Made by a program: the position numbers and the translations under genes. From Methylonatrum sp040877625 (GTDB lineage: Bacteria; Pseudomonadota; Gammaproteobacteria; Nitrococcales; Aquisalimonadaceae), in NCBI GenBank assembly GCA_040877625.1, contig JBBDNK010000017.1:38781-102780 (forward strand): 64,000 bases of DNA, given 5' to 3'. Below, one piece after another: positions 7,240 to 15,569 of the stretch (the first letter of the stretch is position 1; each line of letters begins with the position of its first letter). The notes below the pieces were generated by a model that was not told the origin of the DNA, searched no databases, and saw only the letters and a list, made by a program, of their open reading frames with translations.

Positions 7240-8829
7240 TTACTTTACCGTAGGCGGCGTTTCGAAGGTGTGGTAGGGCGCCGGCGACGGCAGCGTCCAC
7301 TCCAGGCCCTTGGCTCCTTCCCACACTTCGCTGGTCGCGGTTTCGCCGCCGCGTACGCATTTGATGACGATCCACAGGAACATCAACTGCGAGAACCCGA
7401 ACACGAAGCCGCCAACGCTGGAGATCATGTTGAAATCGGCGAATTGCAGCGCGTAATCCGGAATACGGCGCGGCATGCCGGCCAGACCAAGGAAATGCTG
7501 CGGGAAGAACAGCACATTCACGGAGATGACGGAAATCCAGAAATGCCACTTTCCAAGACGCTCGTCGTACATGTTTCCGGTCCACTTCGGCAGCCAGAAA
7601 TAGACGGCCGCCATGATGGAGAAGATAGCACCGGTTACCAGCACATAGTGGAAATGCGCCACCACGAAGTAGGTGTCGTGGTATTGCAGATCCACCGGCG
7701 CCAACGCCAGCATCACCCCGGAAAGGCCGCCGATGGTAAACAGCAGCACGAAGGCGATGGCGAACAGCATGGGCGTTTCAAAGCTCAGCGACCCATGCCA
7801 CATGGTCGCCATCCAGTTGAAGATCTTCACGCCCGTGGGCACCGCCACCAGCATGGTGGCGTACATGAAGAACAGCTGGCCCGACAGAGGCATGCCCACG
7901 GAGAACATGTGGTGGCCCCAGACGATGAAGCTCAGGAAGGCAATCGACGCTATGGCGTAGACCATTGAGCTGTAGCCGAACAGCGGCTTGCGCGCGAACG
8001 TGGGGATGATCGCCGAGACGATACCGAAGGCCGGCAGAATGAGGATATACACCTCGGGGTGTCCGAAGAACCAGAAGATGTGCTGGAACATGACCGGATC
8101 ACCGCCGCCGGCGGCATTGAAGAAGCTGGTGCCGAAGTACTGGTCGGTGAGCAGCATGGTGACTGCACCTGCCAACACCGGCATCACGGCCACAATCAGG
8201 AAGGCGGTGATCAGCCAGGACCACACGAACAGCGGCATTTTCATGAGGGTCATACCGGGTGCGCGCAGGTTCAGTATGGTGGCGGCAACGTTGATGGAAC
8301 CCATGATCGAGGAGATGCCCAGGATATGCACCGCGAAGATCAGGAACGGAAAGGCGTCTCCCAACTGCAGTACCAGCGGCGGATACATGGTCCAGCCACC
8401 GGCCGGCGCCCCGCCCGGCATGAACAGCGTGGTCAGCAGCAGGACGAAACCGGCCGGCAGCAGCCAGAATGCCCAGTTATTGACGCGCGGCAAGGCCATG
8501 TCGGGGGCGCCGATCTGCACCGGTATGAGCCAGTTGGCCAGACCGGTAAAGGCCGGCATCACCGCGCCGAAGATCATCACCAGGGCGTGCATGGTCGTCA
8601 TCTGGTTGAAGAAATGCGGATCGACCAGGTTCAGGCCGGGCTGGAACAGTTCAGCCCGAATCACCAACGCCATGGCGCCGCCGACAAAGAACATGGCCAG
8701 CGCAAACACCATGTAGAGGATGCCCAGATCCTTGTGATTGGTGGTAAACAGCCACCGGGTAATGAAGCCCGCCGGCGGACCATGGTGTTCATGGTGCTCG
8801 GCGTGCGTGTCGTGTGTCGTGGCGGTCAT
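7240..8829 (-). CDS. ctaD: cytochrome c oxidase subunit I
   Basis: The catalytic subunit of an A-family heme-copper oxidase, 529 residues with about 12 helices. Seen are FTTNHKDLGILYM at the first helix, MTTMHALVMIFGAVMPAFTG (low-spin heme ligand H), WFFGHPEVYILILPAFGIVS (CuB histidine, cross-linked tyrosine and the XGHPEV glutamate of the D channel, so type A1), FIVWGHHMFSVGM (CuB histidine pair), and HDTYFVVAHFHYVLV (heme a3 and heme a ligands). It works with subunits II and III encoded on either side. The His-rich N-terminus (DTHAEHHEHHG) is variable sequence and may be cytoplasmic. Confidence 0.98.
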   Translation of the reverse strand: MTATTHDTHAEHHEHHGPPAGFITRWLFTTNHKDLGILYMVFALAMFFVGGAMALVIRAELFQPGLNLVDPHFFNQMTTMHALVMIFGAVMPAFTGLANWLIPVQIGAPDMALPRVNNWAFWLLPAGFVLLLTTLFMPGGAPAGGWTMYPPLVLQLGDAFPFLIFAVHILGISSIMGSINVAATILNLRAPGMTLMKMPLFVWSWLITAFLIVAVMPVLAGAVTMLLTDQYFGTSFFNAAGGGDPVMFQHIFWFFGHPEVYILILPAFGIVSAIIPTFARKPLFGYSSMVYAIASIAFLSFIVWGHHMFSVGMPLSGQLFFMYATMLVAVPTGVKIFNWMATMWHGSLSFETPMLFAIAFVLLFTIGGLSGVMLALAPVDLQYHDTYFVVAHFHYVLVTGAIFSIMAAVYFWLPKWTGNMYDERLGKWHFWISVISVNVLFFPQHFLGLAGMPRRIPDYALQFADFNMISSVGGFVFGFSQLMFLWIVIKCVRGGETATSEVWEGAKGLEWTLPSPAPYHTFETPPTVK

Positions 8830-8860
8830 TGCCAGTTACCTCTCGGAAATCGTTGTCCGG

Positions 8861-10063
8861 TTACCGGGCAGCCCGGATGTCGGCGGGCTGGAACGCGTCC
8901 CCGCCATCGTCGTCATTGCCCCAGGCGTTGCGCACGTAAGTCAGCACACCGGCAAGCTGTTCGTCGTCCATCCGGCTCTTGAAGGGCTGCATCGCGGTGC
9001 CGCTGACGCCACTCATGACCACGCCCGCAAAGCTGTCGCGATCACCCAGCACCTTGTCGCTGCCGGCAAGCGCCGGGAAGGTGGCCATGCCCTGACCGTC
9101 CGCCTGGTGGCAGGCCGCGCACTGCTGACCGTAGACGCGCTCGCCTACCTGCATCAGTTCGTCCGCTTCCATATCCGCAACTGCAGCGGAATCGTCGGAC
9201 TCCTCTCCGGTATCAGCAGATGCATCCGCCTCATTGTCGGCAGGTTCCGCGGTCTGTTCGGCTACCCAGGCTTCGTAGTCTTCCCGGGTCTTGGCCACGA
9301 CCACGACCGGCATGAAGCCATGGTCACGTCCGCAGAGTTCCGCACATTGACCACGATAGGTCCCAGGCTCGCTGATCTCCGCCCAGGTCTGGTTCAGGAA
9401 TCCGGGAATGGTGTCCTTTTTCCAGCCCAGCTCCGGCACCCACCAGGCGTGGATAACATCATTTGAAGTCAGCAGAAAGCGGATCCTGGTATTAACAGGC
9501 ACGACCAAAGGGTTATCGACGTCCAGCAGATATTGATCGATATCCTGCGGGCGGATCTCGGGGTTGCGCTGGCGGGCACGATTGCTGTTCTGATCCAGGC
9601 GGCTGAAGAAACGAATATCCTCGTCAAGGTAATCGTATTCCCACATCCACTGATAGCCGGTGACCTTGATGGTCATTTCATGACCGGTGGCATCCTCCAT
9701 TTGGATCATGGTCTGGGTCGCCGGGATGGCGATGGCCAGCAGAATCAGGAAAGGAACCACCGTCCAGGCAATTTCCACCGTGGTGCTGTGATGCCACTGT
9801 GCCGGAACCGCGCCGGCGGACTTGCGGAACTTCCACACCGAGTAGAACACGCCAGCGAACACGCCCACACCAATGATGCAGACGATCCAGAAAACCAGCA
9901 TATGCAGGCTGAAGACCTGCTCACTCAGGGAGGTCACGCCCCGGGGTAGATTGACGGCCCAGTCACGGCGCCATTCCGAGGCGGCAGTAGCGGAGGCTGC
10001 AAATAGCAGCGCACCCATACCACCCAACGTGACGATGAGTCTCGTCAGCTTGTTCAGGTTCAT
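8861..10063 (-). CDS. ctaC: cytochrome c oxidase subunit II with C-terminal cytochrome c domain (caa3 type)
   Basis: A 400-residue fusion. Order: signal peptide (residues about 1-28), two membrane helices (about 50-75 and 92-115), and the cupredoxin domain with VTGYQWMWEYDY, NDVIHAWWVPELGWKKDTIP and the CuA ligands in YRGQCAELCGRDHGFMPVVV. An acidic linker rich in Asp/Glu/Ala (about 275-300) leads into a cytochrome c domain with the heme motif CAACH and distal MQPF. The fused heme domain makes this a caa3-type oxidase that can take electrons through its own cytochrome. The acidic linker fits periplasmic proteins of salt-adapted bacteria. It is the first oxidase subunit of the operon, 31 bp before ctaD. 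Confidence 0.97.
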   Translation of the reverse strand: MNLNKLTRLIVTLGGMGALLFAASATAASEWRRDWAVNLPRGVTSLSEQVFSLHMLVFWIVCIIGVGVFAGVFYSVWKFRKSAGAVPAQWHHSTTVEIAWTVVPFLILLAIAIPATQTMIQMEDATGHEMTIKVTGYQWMWEYDYLDEDIRFFSRLDQNSNRARQRNPEIRPQDIDQYLLDVDNPLVVPVNTRIRFLLTSNDVIHAWWVPELGWKKDTIPGFLNQTWAEISEPGTYRGQCAELCGRDHGFMPVVVVAKTREDYEAWVAEQTAEPADNEADASADTGEESDDSAAVADMEADELMQVGERVYGQQCAACHQADGQGMATFPALAGSDKVLGDRDSFAGVVMSGVSGTAMQPFKSRMDDEQLAGVLTYVRNAWGNDDDGGDAFQPADIRAAR

Positions 10064-10093
10064 TCCACGCGCTCTCCCGAGTGAGATTGGCGG

Positions 10094-10636
10094 CTATTGC
10101 TTATGATCGGCATGTACCGGCAACGATGACCGGGACTCATGGTAACTACCCGGAACGGCCATGGGGCCGATACGGTGCTGCAGTTCCGCGGCCAGAGACT
10201 CACGTTCCCCGTCCGTGAGAAATGCGCCCAGTTCTACCGCCGTTCCGCGGAAACGTATCACCAGACGGCTGGGATACCAGCGATGAAGGGGCGCCTTCAG
10301 CGCCACTTCCGACCTGATCCGATCGAATACCCATGATCGTTCCGGGCCGCGCAGTCCCTTTGCTATTTCGACGATGTTGCCGTCGATGCTTACAACTTCC
10401 CGGCTGTTTCCGCGATTCGCGGAGACATATAACGCGGCGCCGAGCGCCACGATTTCCAGACCGGCAAACGGCAGGATGGGCCAGTAACCCGCCAGCGTGA
10501 ACCCGAAGGCAATGGTCAGACAGATGGTCGACAGCGCAATGTACACCCACAGGGTGGTCCGCCAATACAGGCCGGCATTGGACCGCAACACAAAATAGAG
10601 TCCACCGTCGGATGTCCGTATCTGCTCGATTGCCAT
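10094..10636 (-). CDS. DUF2244-type membrane protein
   Basis: From ATG at 10636 the product is 180 residues. It has two adjacent membrane helices (residues about 25-45 WVYIALSTICLTIAFGFTLA and 49-68) and a C-terminal domain with IVEIAKGLRGPERSWVFDR, SRLVIRFRGTAVELGAFLTD and ERESLAAELQHRI. That plan matches DUF2244, a family often found upstream of or near coxB in proteobacteria; its function is unknown. The upstream extension to 10696 reads as non-family sequence, so the internal ATG is used. It probably leads the transcript into ctaC, whose start lies 30 bp downstream. Confidence 0.8.
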   Translation of the reverse strand: MAIEQIRTSDGGLYFVLRSNAGLYWRTTLWVYIALSTICLTIAFGFTLAGYWPILPFAGLEIVALGAALYVSANRGNSREVVSIDGNIVEIAKGLRGPERSWVFDRIRSEVALKAPLHRWYPSRLVIRFRGTAVELGAFLTDGERESLAAELQHRIGPMAVPGSYHESRSSLPVHADHKQ

Positions 10637-10705
10637 GGGTAAGCCCCACGTCCAGCCTGCGGCTGCCCGCCCTCCGAGGGCGTTTGACCACCGCATCGGG
10701 CGGCC

Positions 10706-10734
10706 ATTTTAGAGGACTTCCCCGTCGGAGAAAA
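10706..10734 (-). promoter_or_regulatory. candidate promoter of the oxidase operon
   Basis: On the reverse strand TTTTCT (10729-10734) and TAAAAT (10706-10711) are 17 bp apart. The -10 is a 5/6 match but the -35 is weak. It lies 70 bp upstream of the DUF2244 gene start, in the only gap upstream of the structural oxidase genes. Confidence 0.35.
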
Positions 10735-10796
10735 CCCTGATGTCATTTCCTTCCGCCGAGCCCCGACCAGAAACCACCCGTTACGTCTGCCGGCAA

Positions 10797-11474
10797 TCAG
10801 GACAACAGCCGCCGGGTATCAAGCTCCGATGCCGCGCTTCGATAGTCGGCGGTGGGCAGGTGAGGAACGCACCCGAGCAGCGGTGCGGGCAGCCTTGCAA
10901 TGAGCGATTCGACCTGCCGGTCGGCCAGTGGTTCCGAGGGATTGAGCATGTTCGCCACCCATCCGGCGAGGGGCAGCCCGTCCGCCAGAATGGCGTCGGC
11001 GGTGAGCAGCGCATGATTGATGCAGCCCAGGCGTACGGCAACCACCAGCACCACGGGGTAGCCAAGCGCGACGGCCAGGTCGGCAAAGCCGGCGGTGGGA
11101 CCGAGTGGCACCCGCCAACCGCCCGCCCCCTCTACCACCAGCCAGTCGGCCGCCGATTCCAGGCTGCGCACATGCGCGGCAAGCACCGACGGTTCGATAA
11201 CAATGCCGGCGTCTTCCGCGGCCAGATGGGGGGCCACTGCCGGCGCCAGGGCCACCGGGTTGATCTGGTCATACGCCAACCGCTCGGTGGCCGCGGCCTG
11301 CAGCGCCAGGGCGTCCTCGTTGCGTAGTCCGTTCACGGTGGATTCACAGCCGGACGCCACAGGCTTCACGCCCACTGTGCGCGTGCCACCATCGGCGAGC
11401 GCGTGCAGCAGCGCGGCGGACACCAGGGTTTTGCCCACACCGGTATCGGTACCGGTGACGAAAAGGCCTCGCAT
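10797..11474 (-). CDS. bioD: dethiobiotin synthetase
   Basis: A 225-residue P-loop enzyme that closes the ureido ring of 7,8-diaminononanoate with CO2 and ATP to make dethiobiotin. It opens MRGLFVTGTDTGVGKT (P-loop, residues 8-16), then GVKPVASGCES, INPVALAPAVAPHLAAEDAG, and WLVVEGAGGWRVPLG, which carries the E-G-A-G-G substrate loop. The ATG overlaps the bioC stop by one base (TGATG). It is the last gene of bioB-F-C-D. Confidence 0.95.
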   Translation of the reverse strand: MRGLFVTGTDTGVGKTLVSAALLHALADGGTRTVGVKPVASGCESTVNGLRNEDALALQAAATERLAYDQINPVALAPAVAPHLAAEDAGIVIEPSVLAAHVRSLESAADWLVVEGAGGWRVPLGPTAGFADLAVALGYPVVLVVAVRLGCINHALLTADAILADGLPLAGWVANMLNPSEPLADRQVESLIARLPAPLLGCVPHLPTADYRSAASELDTRRLLS

Positions 11475-12364
11475 CAGCGGCTGCTCCGGAGCTTCCGGCG
11501 CATGTTGTCCAGAGAGACCAGCACCGCGCCGCCGGCATCCTTCGCCTGCGGCAGCACGTCCGCCGCCCAGGCGTGGCCGTAGACGATTTCATAGCTGGCC
11601 GGCAGCAGGCCGTCCGCGTTCTTGAAACCCGAATAGGCCTGAAGCAGACGCCGATAGGCTGCCCGCCCCATCAGCCCGGCGCCGCGGCGACCGAGTACCG
11701 TACCGACCCCCGCACCCCGCAGGTCCGACACCAGCGCCGGTAATGTCGGGTAGGTCAGTGTAAACATCTCCATATCCATTACCGGGTCGGCGAACCGGGC
11801 CTGCACCAGGGCGTCGCCCAGGTCGTGCATGTCGATGAAGGTGTTTACGTGCGGGCGGTCATCCACTGCCGCCCAGCTTGCCCGCAGTTCGCGCAAGGTG
11901 TCCGGCCCGACCGTGGAAAACAGCAGCAGCCCGCCCGGACGAAGCACACGCTGGAATTCGCGGAATAGCGCCAGTGGGTCCTTGCACCATTGAATCGCCA
12001 TGCTCGAGAACAGCAGATCAATGCTGTGATCGGCTACCGGCAGTGCGGCGGCATCAGCCTGGATGCACGGCAATGGCCGCAACCAGCTGCCTCGCCGGCG
12101 TGCGGCATGAAGCATGTGCGCGGCGGTATCGAGGGCGATGACCCGAGCCTTGGGGTAGCGCTCGCGCAGGGCAGCTGACTGCAGGCCGGTACCGGCGCCG
12201 ACATCCAGCACTCGCTCCGGCGTCAGGCGAACCAGATCCAGGCGCTCCAGCAGGCGCTCGCCTACCTCGCGCTGCAGCGCGGTAGAGGAATCATACGTAT
12301 CGGCAGCGCCGTCGAACGCGCGACGGACTGAAAAACGGTCCTCGGGAGGCAGTTCATCGGACAT
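11474..12364 (-). CDS. bioC: malonyl-ACP O-methyltransferase
   Basis: A 296-residue SAM-dependent methyltransferase that masks malonyl-ACP so the fatty acid machinery can build the pimeloyl chain. Seen are RRAFDGAADTYDSSTALQRE at the N-terminus (typical of BioC), the SAM motif VLDVGAGTGLQSAAL, DLLFSSMAIQWCKDP, RVLRPGGLLLFSTVGPDTL, and FIDMHDLGDALVQARFADPV. The C-terminus ends with YGHAWAADVLPQ, as in other BioC proteins. The partner esterase BioH, often the neighbouring gene in gammaproteobacteria, is not encoded in the 55-bp gap to bioF or elsewhere in the window. Confidence 0.95.
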   Translation of the reverse strand: MSDELPPEDRFSVRRAFDGAADTYDSSTALQREVGERLLERLDLVRLTPERVLDVGAGTGLQSAALRERYPKARVIALDTAAHMLHAARRRGSWLRPLPCIQADAAALPVADHSIDLLFSSMAIQWCKDPLALFREFQRVLRPGGLLLFSTVGPDTLRELRASWAAVDDRPHVNTFIDMHDLGDALVQARFADPVMDMEMFTLTYPTLPALVSDLRGAGVGTVLGRRGAGLMGRAAYRRLLQAYSGFKNADGLLPASYEIVYGHAWAADVLPQAKDAGGAVLVSLDNMRRKLRSSR

Positions 12365-12419
12365 GTCAGAGTCGAAATCCGGCTGTAATCATAATGTCAG
12401 TATGGACCGTGGCACATCA

Positions 12420-13586
12420 TCAGGCTGCTTTCGTCAGTAACGGCTTCAACGCCTGCAGCGCATCCAGTAAACGGTCAACGTGACCCTGCTCATGCGCGGC
12501 GCTGAGGGTAATCCGCAACCGGGCTGAGCCGGCCGGCACGGTGGGCGGGCGTATCGCCGTCACCAGTATCCCGCGCTCTTCCAGCGCCTGACTGGCGGCT
12601 GTGGCATCCGCGGCTTCGCCAATCAGCAGCGGCTGAATCGGCGAGGCTGACGGCATCAGTCGCAGCCCCAGGCTACGGGCACCGTGGCGAAAGCGCTCGA
12701 TCAGGCTGGACAGGCGATCCCGCCGCCAGCCCTCTTCCCGCACCAGCCGCAGGCTCGCCAGCGTGGCAGCGGCCACCGCGGGCGGCGGAGCGGTCGTATA
12801 GATGTGCGTACGGGCGCGCTGCTGAAGCAGTTCTATCCAGTCTTCGGCGCCCGCCACAAAGGCGCCGAACGTACCGAAAGCCTTGCCCAGCGTGCCCACC
12901 AGCAGTGGCACGTCGGTCTGGCCCAGTCCGGCCAGGTCCAGGCATCCGCGGCCTTCGCGGCCCATCGCACCGAGACCGTGGGCATCGTCCACCATCACGG
13001 CGGCGCCATAACGACGGGAGAGCCCACAGATGTCCTGCAACGGCGCTGTATCGCCATCCATGCTGAAGACACCGTCAGTCACCACCAGATGACGGCGCGC
13101 GGACAGCGCCAGACCGGCTTCCAGGTCCGCCGCATCGGCATGGGCATAGCGCCGCAGGGTGCCGCTGCAGAGCAGGCCACCATCCAGCAGCGAGGCGTGA
13201 TTGAGCCGATCCTGGTGGACCATGTCCTTGCGCCCGAGCAATGTGTTGATAACGCCCTGGTTGGCCATGTAGCCGGTGGAGAACAGCAGGGCGCGATCCC
13301 GGCCCAGCCAGTCGGCCAGAGCCTCGGCCAGCGCATCGTGCACGGGGCGGTGCCCGGTCACGAGGTGGGAGGCGCCACTGCCGACCCCGCTGACTCTGGC
13401 TTCCTCGATGAATGCGGCGGTTATCTCAGGGTGATCCGCCAGGCCCAGATAGTCGTTACTGCAGAATACCAGCAGATCGCGGCCGTTACTGCGTGCCGAG
13501 GCGCCGTGCACGTCGCTCAGGGCGCGCGGACGCCGTTCCAGGCCGCGGGCCTTCAGATCGTCGAGCTCGGCACGCAGGTTCCACAT
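12420..13586 (-). CDS. bioF: 8-amino-7-oxononanoate synthase
   Basis: A 388-residue PLP enzyme of the alpha-oxoamine synthase family that condenses pimeloyl-ACP or -CoA with alanine. Landmarks are CSNDYLGLADHPEITAAF, GVGSGASHLVTGHRPVHDAL, VMVDDAHGLGAMG with the PLP-ring Asp and His, and VGTLGKAFGTFGAFVAG with the Schiff-base lysine. Length fits E. coli BioF (384). It starts 5 bp after bioB. The 55-bp gap to bioC may hold a separate ribosome site only. Confidence 0.96.
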   Translation of the reverse strand: MWNLRAELDDLKARGLERRPRALSDVHGASARSNGRDLLVFCSNDYLGLADHPEITAAFIEEARVSGVGSGASHLVTGHRPVHDALAEALADWLGRDRALLFSTGYMANQGVINTLLGRKDMVHQDRLNHASLLDGGLLCSGTLRRYAHADAADLEAGLALSARRHLVVTDGVFSMDGDTAPLQDICGLSRRYGAAVMVDDAHGLGAMGREGRGCLDLAGLGQTDVPLLVGTLGKAFGTFGAFVAGAEDWIELLQQRARTHIYTTAPPPAVAAATLASLRLVREEGWRRDRLSSLIERFRHGARSLGLRLMPSASPIQPLLIGEAADATAASQALEERGILVTAIRPPTVPAGSARLRITLSAAHEQGHVDRLLDALQALKPLLTKAA

Positions 13587-13591
13587 GGTGG

Positions 13592-14620
13592 TCAGCCGGT
13601 TGCGGTTTGCGCTTGCACAGCATCACCTGCCCCCGAGGTTGCGCACTTCGCGCCCTCAAACACAAGCCCCAGGCGCTGGAACAGCGCACGGTCCTTTTCC
13701 ACATCGGGGTTGCCGGTGGTGAGCAGTTTCTCGCCATAGAAAATACTGTTGGCGCCCGCCAGGAAACACAGCGCCTGGGTTTCATCGGCCATCTCGGTGC
13801 GGCCCGCCGACAGACGCACATGCGAGCGTGGCATCAGAATCCGCGCCACGGCGATGGCGCGCACGAAATCGATCGGGTCAACCTCTTCGACGCCGTCCAG
13901 AGGCGTGCCTTCCACCTGCACCAGCTGGTTGATCGGCACACTCTGAGGATGCTCGGACAGATTCGCCAGCGTGCGCAACATGGAAGCGCGGTCACCGGAG
14001 GTTTCGCCCATGCCGACGATGCCGCCGCTGCAGACGTTCATGCCGGCACCGCGCACCCGCTCCAGGGTATCCAGACGGTCCTGATAGGTTCGCGTGGTGA
14101 TGATTTCGCCGTAGAACTCCTCCGAGGTGTCCAGGTTGTGGTTGTAGTAATCCAGCCCGGCCTGTTTCAGGGTTTCCGTCTGCACATCGTCAAGCATGCC
14201 CAGGGTCGCGCAGGTCTCCAGCCCCATGGCCTTGACGTCGCTGATCATCTCGGCAACCCGCACCAGATCCCGGCCCTTGGGGCTGCGCCAGGCGGCGCCC
14301 ATGCAGAAGCGGGTGGCGCCAGCCTCGCGGGCCGCCTTCGCCGCTTCCAGCACCCGGTCCTTCTCCATCAGCGGCTCGCGCTCGAGGCCGGTGTTATAGC
14401 GCACGCTCTGCGGGCAATACTTGCAGTCTTCAGGGCAGGCGCCGGTCTTGATGGACAGCAGGGTGCTCACCTGCACGGCATTGGGATCATGGTAGCGGCG
14501 ATGCATGGTCTGGGCGCGGAACATCAGATCATTGAAGGGCAGTTCGAACAGGGCCTGCACCTCGGTCTGGGTCCAGTCGTGGCGGACATCGTCGGAGCGG
14601 GCCTGATCAACCTGGGACAT
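13592..14620 (-). CDS. bioB: biotin synthase
   Basis: A 342-residue radical SAM enzyme that inserts sulfur into dethiobiotin. The radical SAM cluster motif CPEDCKYC gives C62, C66 and C69. Also seen are YNTGLEREPLM, FCMGAAWRSPKGRD, YNHNLDTSEEFYGEIITTRT, and SGGIVGMGE, with the auxiliary-cluster residues in the barrel and RLSAGRTEM. A GGAGAA site precedes ATG 14620. It is the first gene of the operon and is preceded by a strong promoter overlapping a predicted BirA operator, so it should be repressed when biotin is plentiful. Confidence 0.98.
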   Translation of the reverse strand: MSQVDQARSDDVRHDWTQTEVQALFELPFNDLMFRAQTMHRRYHDPNAVQVSTLLSIKTGACPEDCKYCPQSVRYNTGLEREPLMEKDRVLEAAKAAREAGATRFCMGAAWRSPKGRDLVRVAEMISDVKAMGLETCATLGMLDDVQTETLKQAGLDYYNHNLDTSEEFYGEIITTRTYQDRLDTLERVRGAGMNVCSGGIVGMGETSGDRASMLRTLANLSEHPQSVPINQLVQVEGTPLDGVEEVDPIDFVRAIAVARILMPRSHVRLSAGRTEMADETQALCFLAGANSIFYGEKLLTTGNPDVEKDRALFQRLGLVFEGAKCATSGAGDAVQAQTATG

Positions 14621-14713
14621 TGTTATTCTCCATACCTGTGCTTGAGTTCGATGCAGGATCCTGAAAGGCGGCCTCTGATCAAGTTCACCTGAAGACCCGC
14701 ATCTGAAGGAGTG

Positions 14714-14741
14714 ATGTTAACGACCCGAACGGGCCTGTCAA
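14714..14741 (-). promoter_or_regulatory. predicted promoter of the bioBFCD operon
   Basis: On the reverse strand a perfect -35 TTGACA (14736-14741) is followed after 16 bp by TAACAT (14714-14719). It lies 94 bp upstream of bioB. The -35 is inside the left half of the BirA-type operator at 14735-14767, so operator occupancy would block RNA polymerase. Confidence 0.7.
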
Positions 14742-14767
14742 CCGGAATAACAAAAATTGGTTTACGA
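14735..14767. promoter_or_regulatory. predicted BirA operator (biotin repressor site)
   Basis: Half-sites CTGTCAACC (14735-14743) and GGTTTACGA (14759-14767) are separated by 15 bp. The known proteobacterial BirA site is TTGTAAACC, 14-15 bp, GGTTTACAA, so the halves match 7/9 and 8/9 with the correct spacing. The site overlaps the -35 of the bioB promoter and the TTG start codon of comF, so BirA may affect both directions. Confidence 0.75.
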
Positions 14768-15464
14768 ATCGATCGAGTGGGTCCTTCAGCAGGTATTCCC
14801 GCCCACCTGTTGCGCCTGCGGCGATCCCGGCCTGGGCCGCTACGATATCTGCGCCGGCTGTTACCGGGATTTGCCGCGGCTGGTGCACGGATGTCGCCTG
14901 TGCGCCGAACCGCTTTTCGGCCCGGAGCTCATCTGCGGCCGCTGTCAGAAACACCCCCCGGCTTTTGATCGGGTCATTGCCCCCTACATCTACGCGCCTC
15001 CGATCGACTCCCTGATTCACGCGTTCAAATACGCCGCCCAACTCTCCGGCGGGCGCCTGCTTGGCGCGTTGCTGGCGCGGCATCTCCGGCAGCGGGGCAC
15101 CACGGCCGACCTGCTGCTGCCCATCCCCCTGCATCCGGCCCGGCTGCGCCGTCGGGGATTCAACCAGGCCATGGAGCTGACCCGCTGCCTGGGGCCGACC
15201 CTGGACATACCGACTGATCATCGTCGCCTGCGGCGCACTCGCTCCACCGGCACCCAGAGCGCGCTCTCCCGCGAGGCGCGCCGCCGTAATATGCGCAATG
15301 CCTTCGCCTTCCGCGGCCGACTCGATGGGCTGACCGTCGCGCTCGTGGACGACGTGCTGACCACCGGCAGCACCGCCGATGCCGCGGCACGCACGCTCCG
15401 CCGCGCTGGTGCGGCGCGGATAGAGATTTGGGCCGTGGCGCGCGCGTCGCAGTTGCTGCCCTGA
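14757..15464 (+). CDS. comF: ComF family phosphoribosyltransferase-like protein
   Basis: A 235-residue protein of the ComF/GntX family. The N-terminus has two CxxC pairs (PTCCACGDPGLGRYDICAGC and CRLCAEPLFGPELICGRCQ) likely to bind zinc. The type-I phosphoribosyltransferase domain has the PRPP loop VALVDDVLTTGSTADAAART and the earlier LLPIPLHPARLRRRGFNQA. The family is needed for DNA uptake in competent bacteria; whether this strain is competent is unknown. The start is TTG at 14757, set by homology; the only upstream support is an A-rich stretch, and the codon lies inside the BirA-type operator. Divergent from the biotin operon, as is usual for this gene in gammaproteobacteria. Confidence 0.9.
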   Translation: MVYESIEWVLQQVFPPTCCACGDPGLGRYDICAGCYRDLPRLVHGCRLCAEPLFGPELICGRCQKHPPAFDRVIAPYIYAPPIDSLIHAFKYAAQLSGGRLLGALLARHLRQRGTTADLLLPIPLHPARLRRRGFNQAMELTRCLGPTLDIPTDHRRLRRTRSTGTQSALSREARRRNMRNAFAFRGRLDGLTVALVDDVLTTGSTADAAARTLRRAGAARIEIWAVARASQLLP

Positions 15465-15569
15465 CACTGTTCGAAATGGTACTGTTCACATCTGTTTTTA
15501 TCCGAGGGCACACTCGGAACGCTTGCAACGGCATGACAATCCCGGAAACCGGCTAGGCGGGGCACACGC

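Noticed and set aside
8059..8982. 307-codon frame antisense to ctaD
   Set aside because: Mirror of conserved subunit I sequence; no independent support.
12684..13739. 351-codon frame antisense to bioF and bioB
   Set aside because: Shadow of the two biotin genes.
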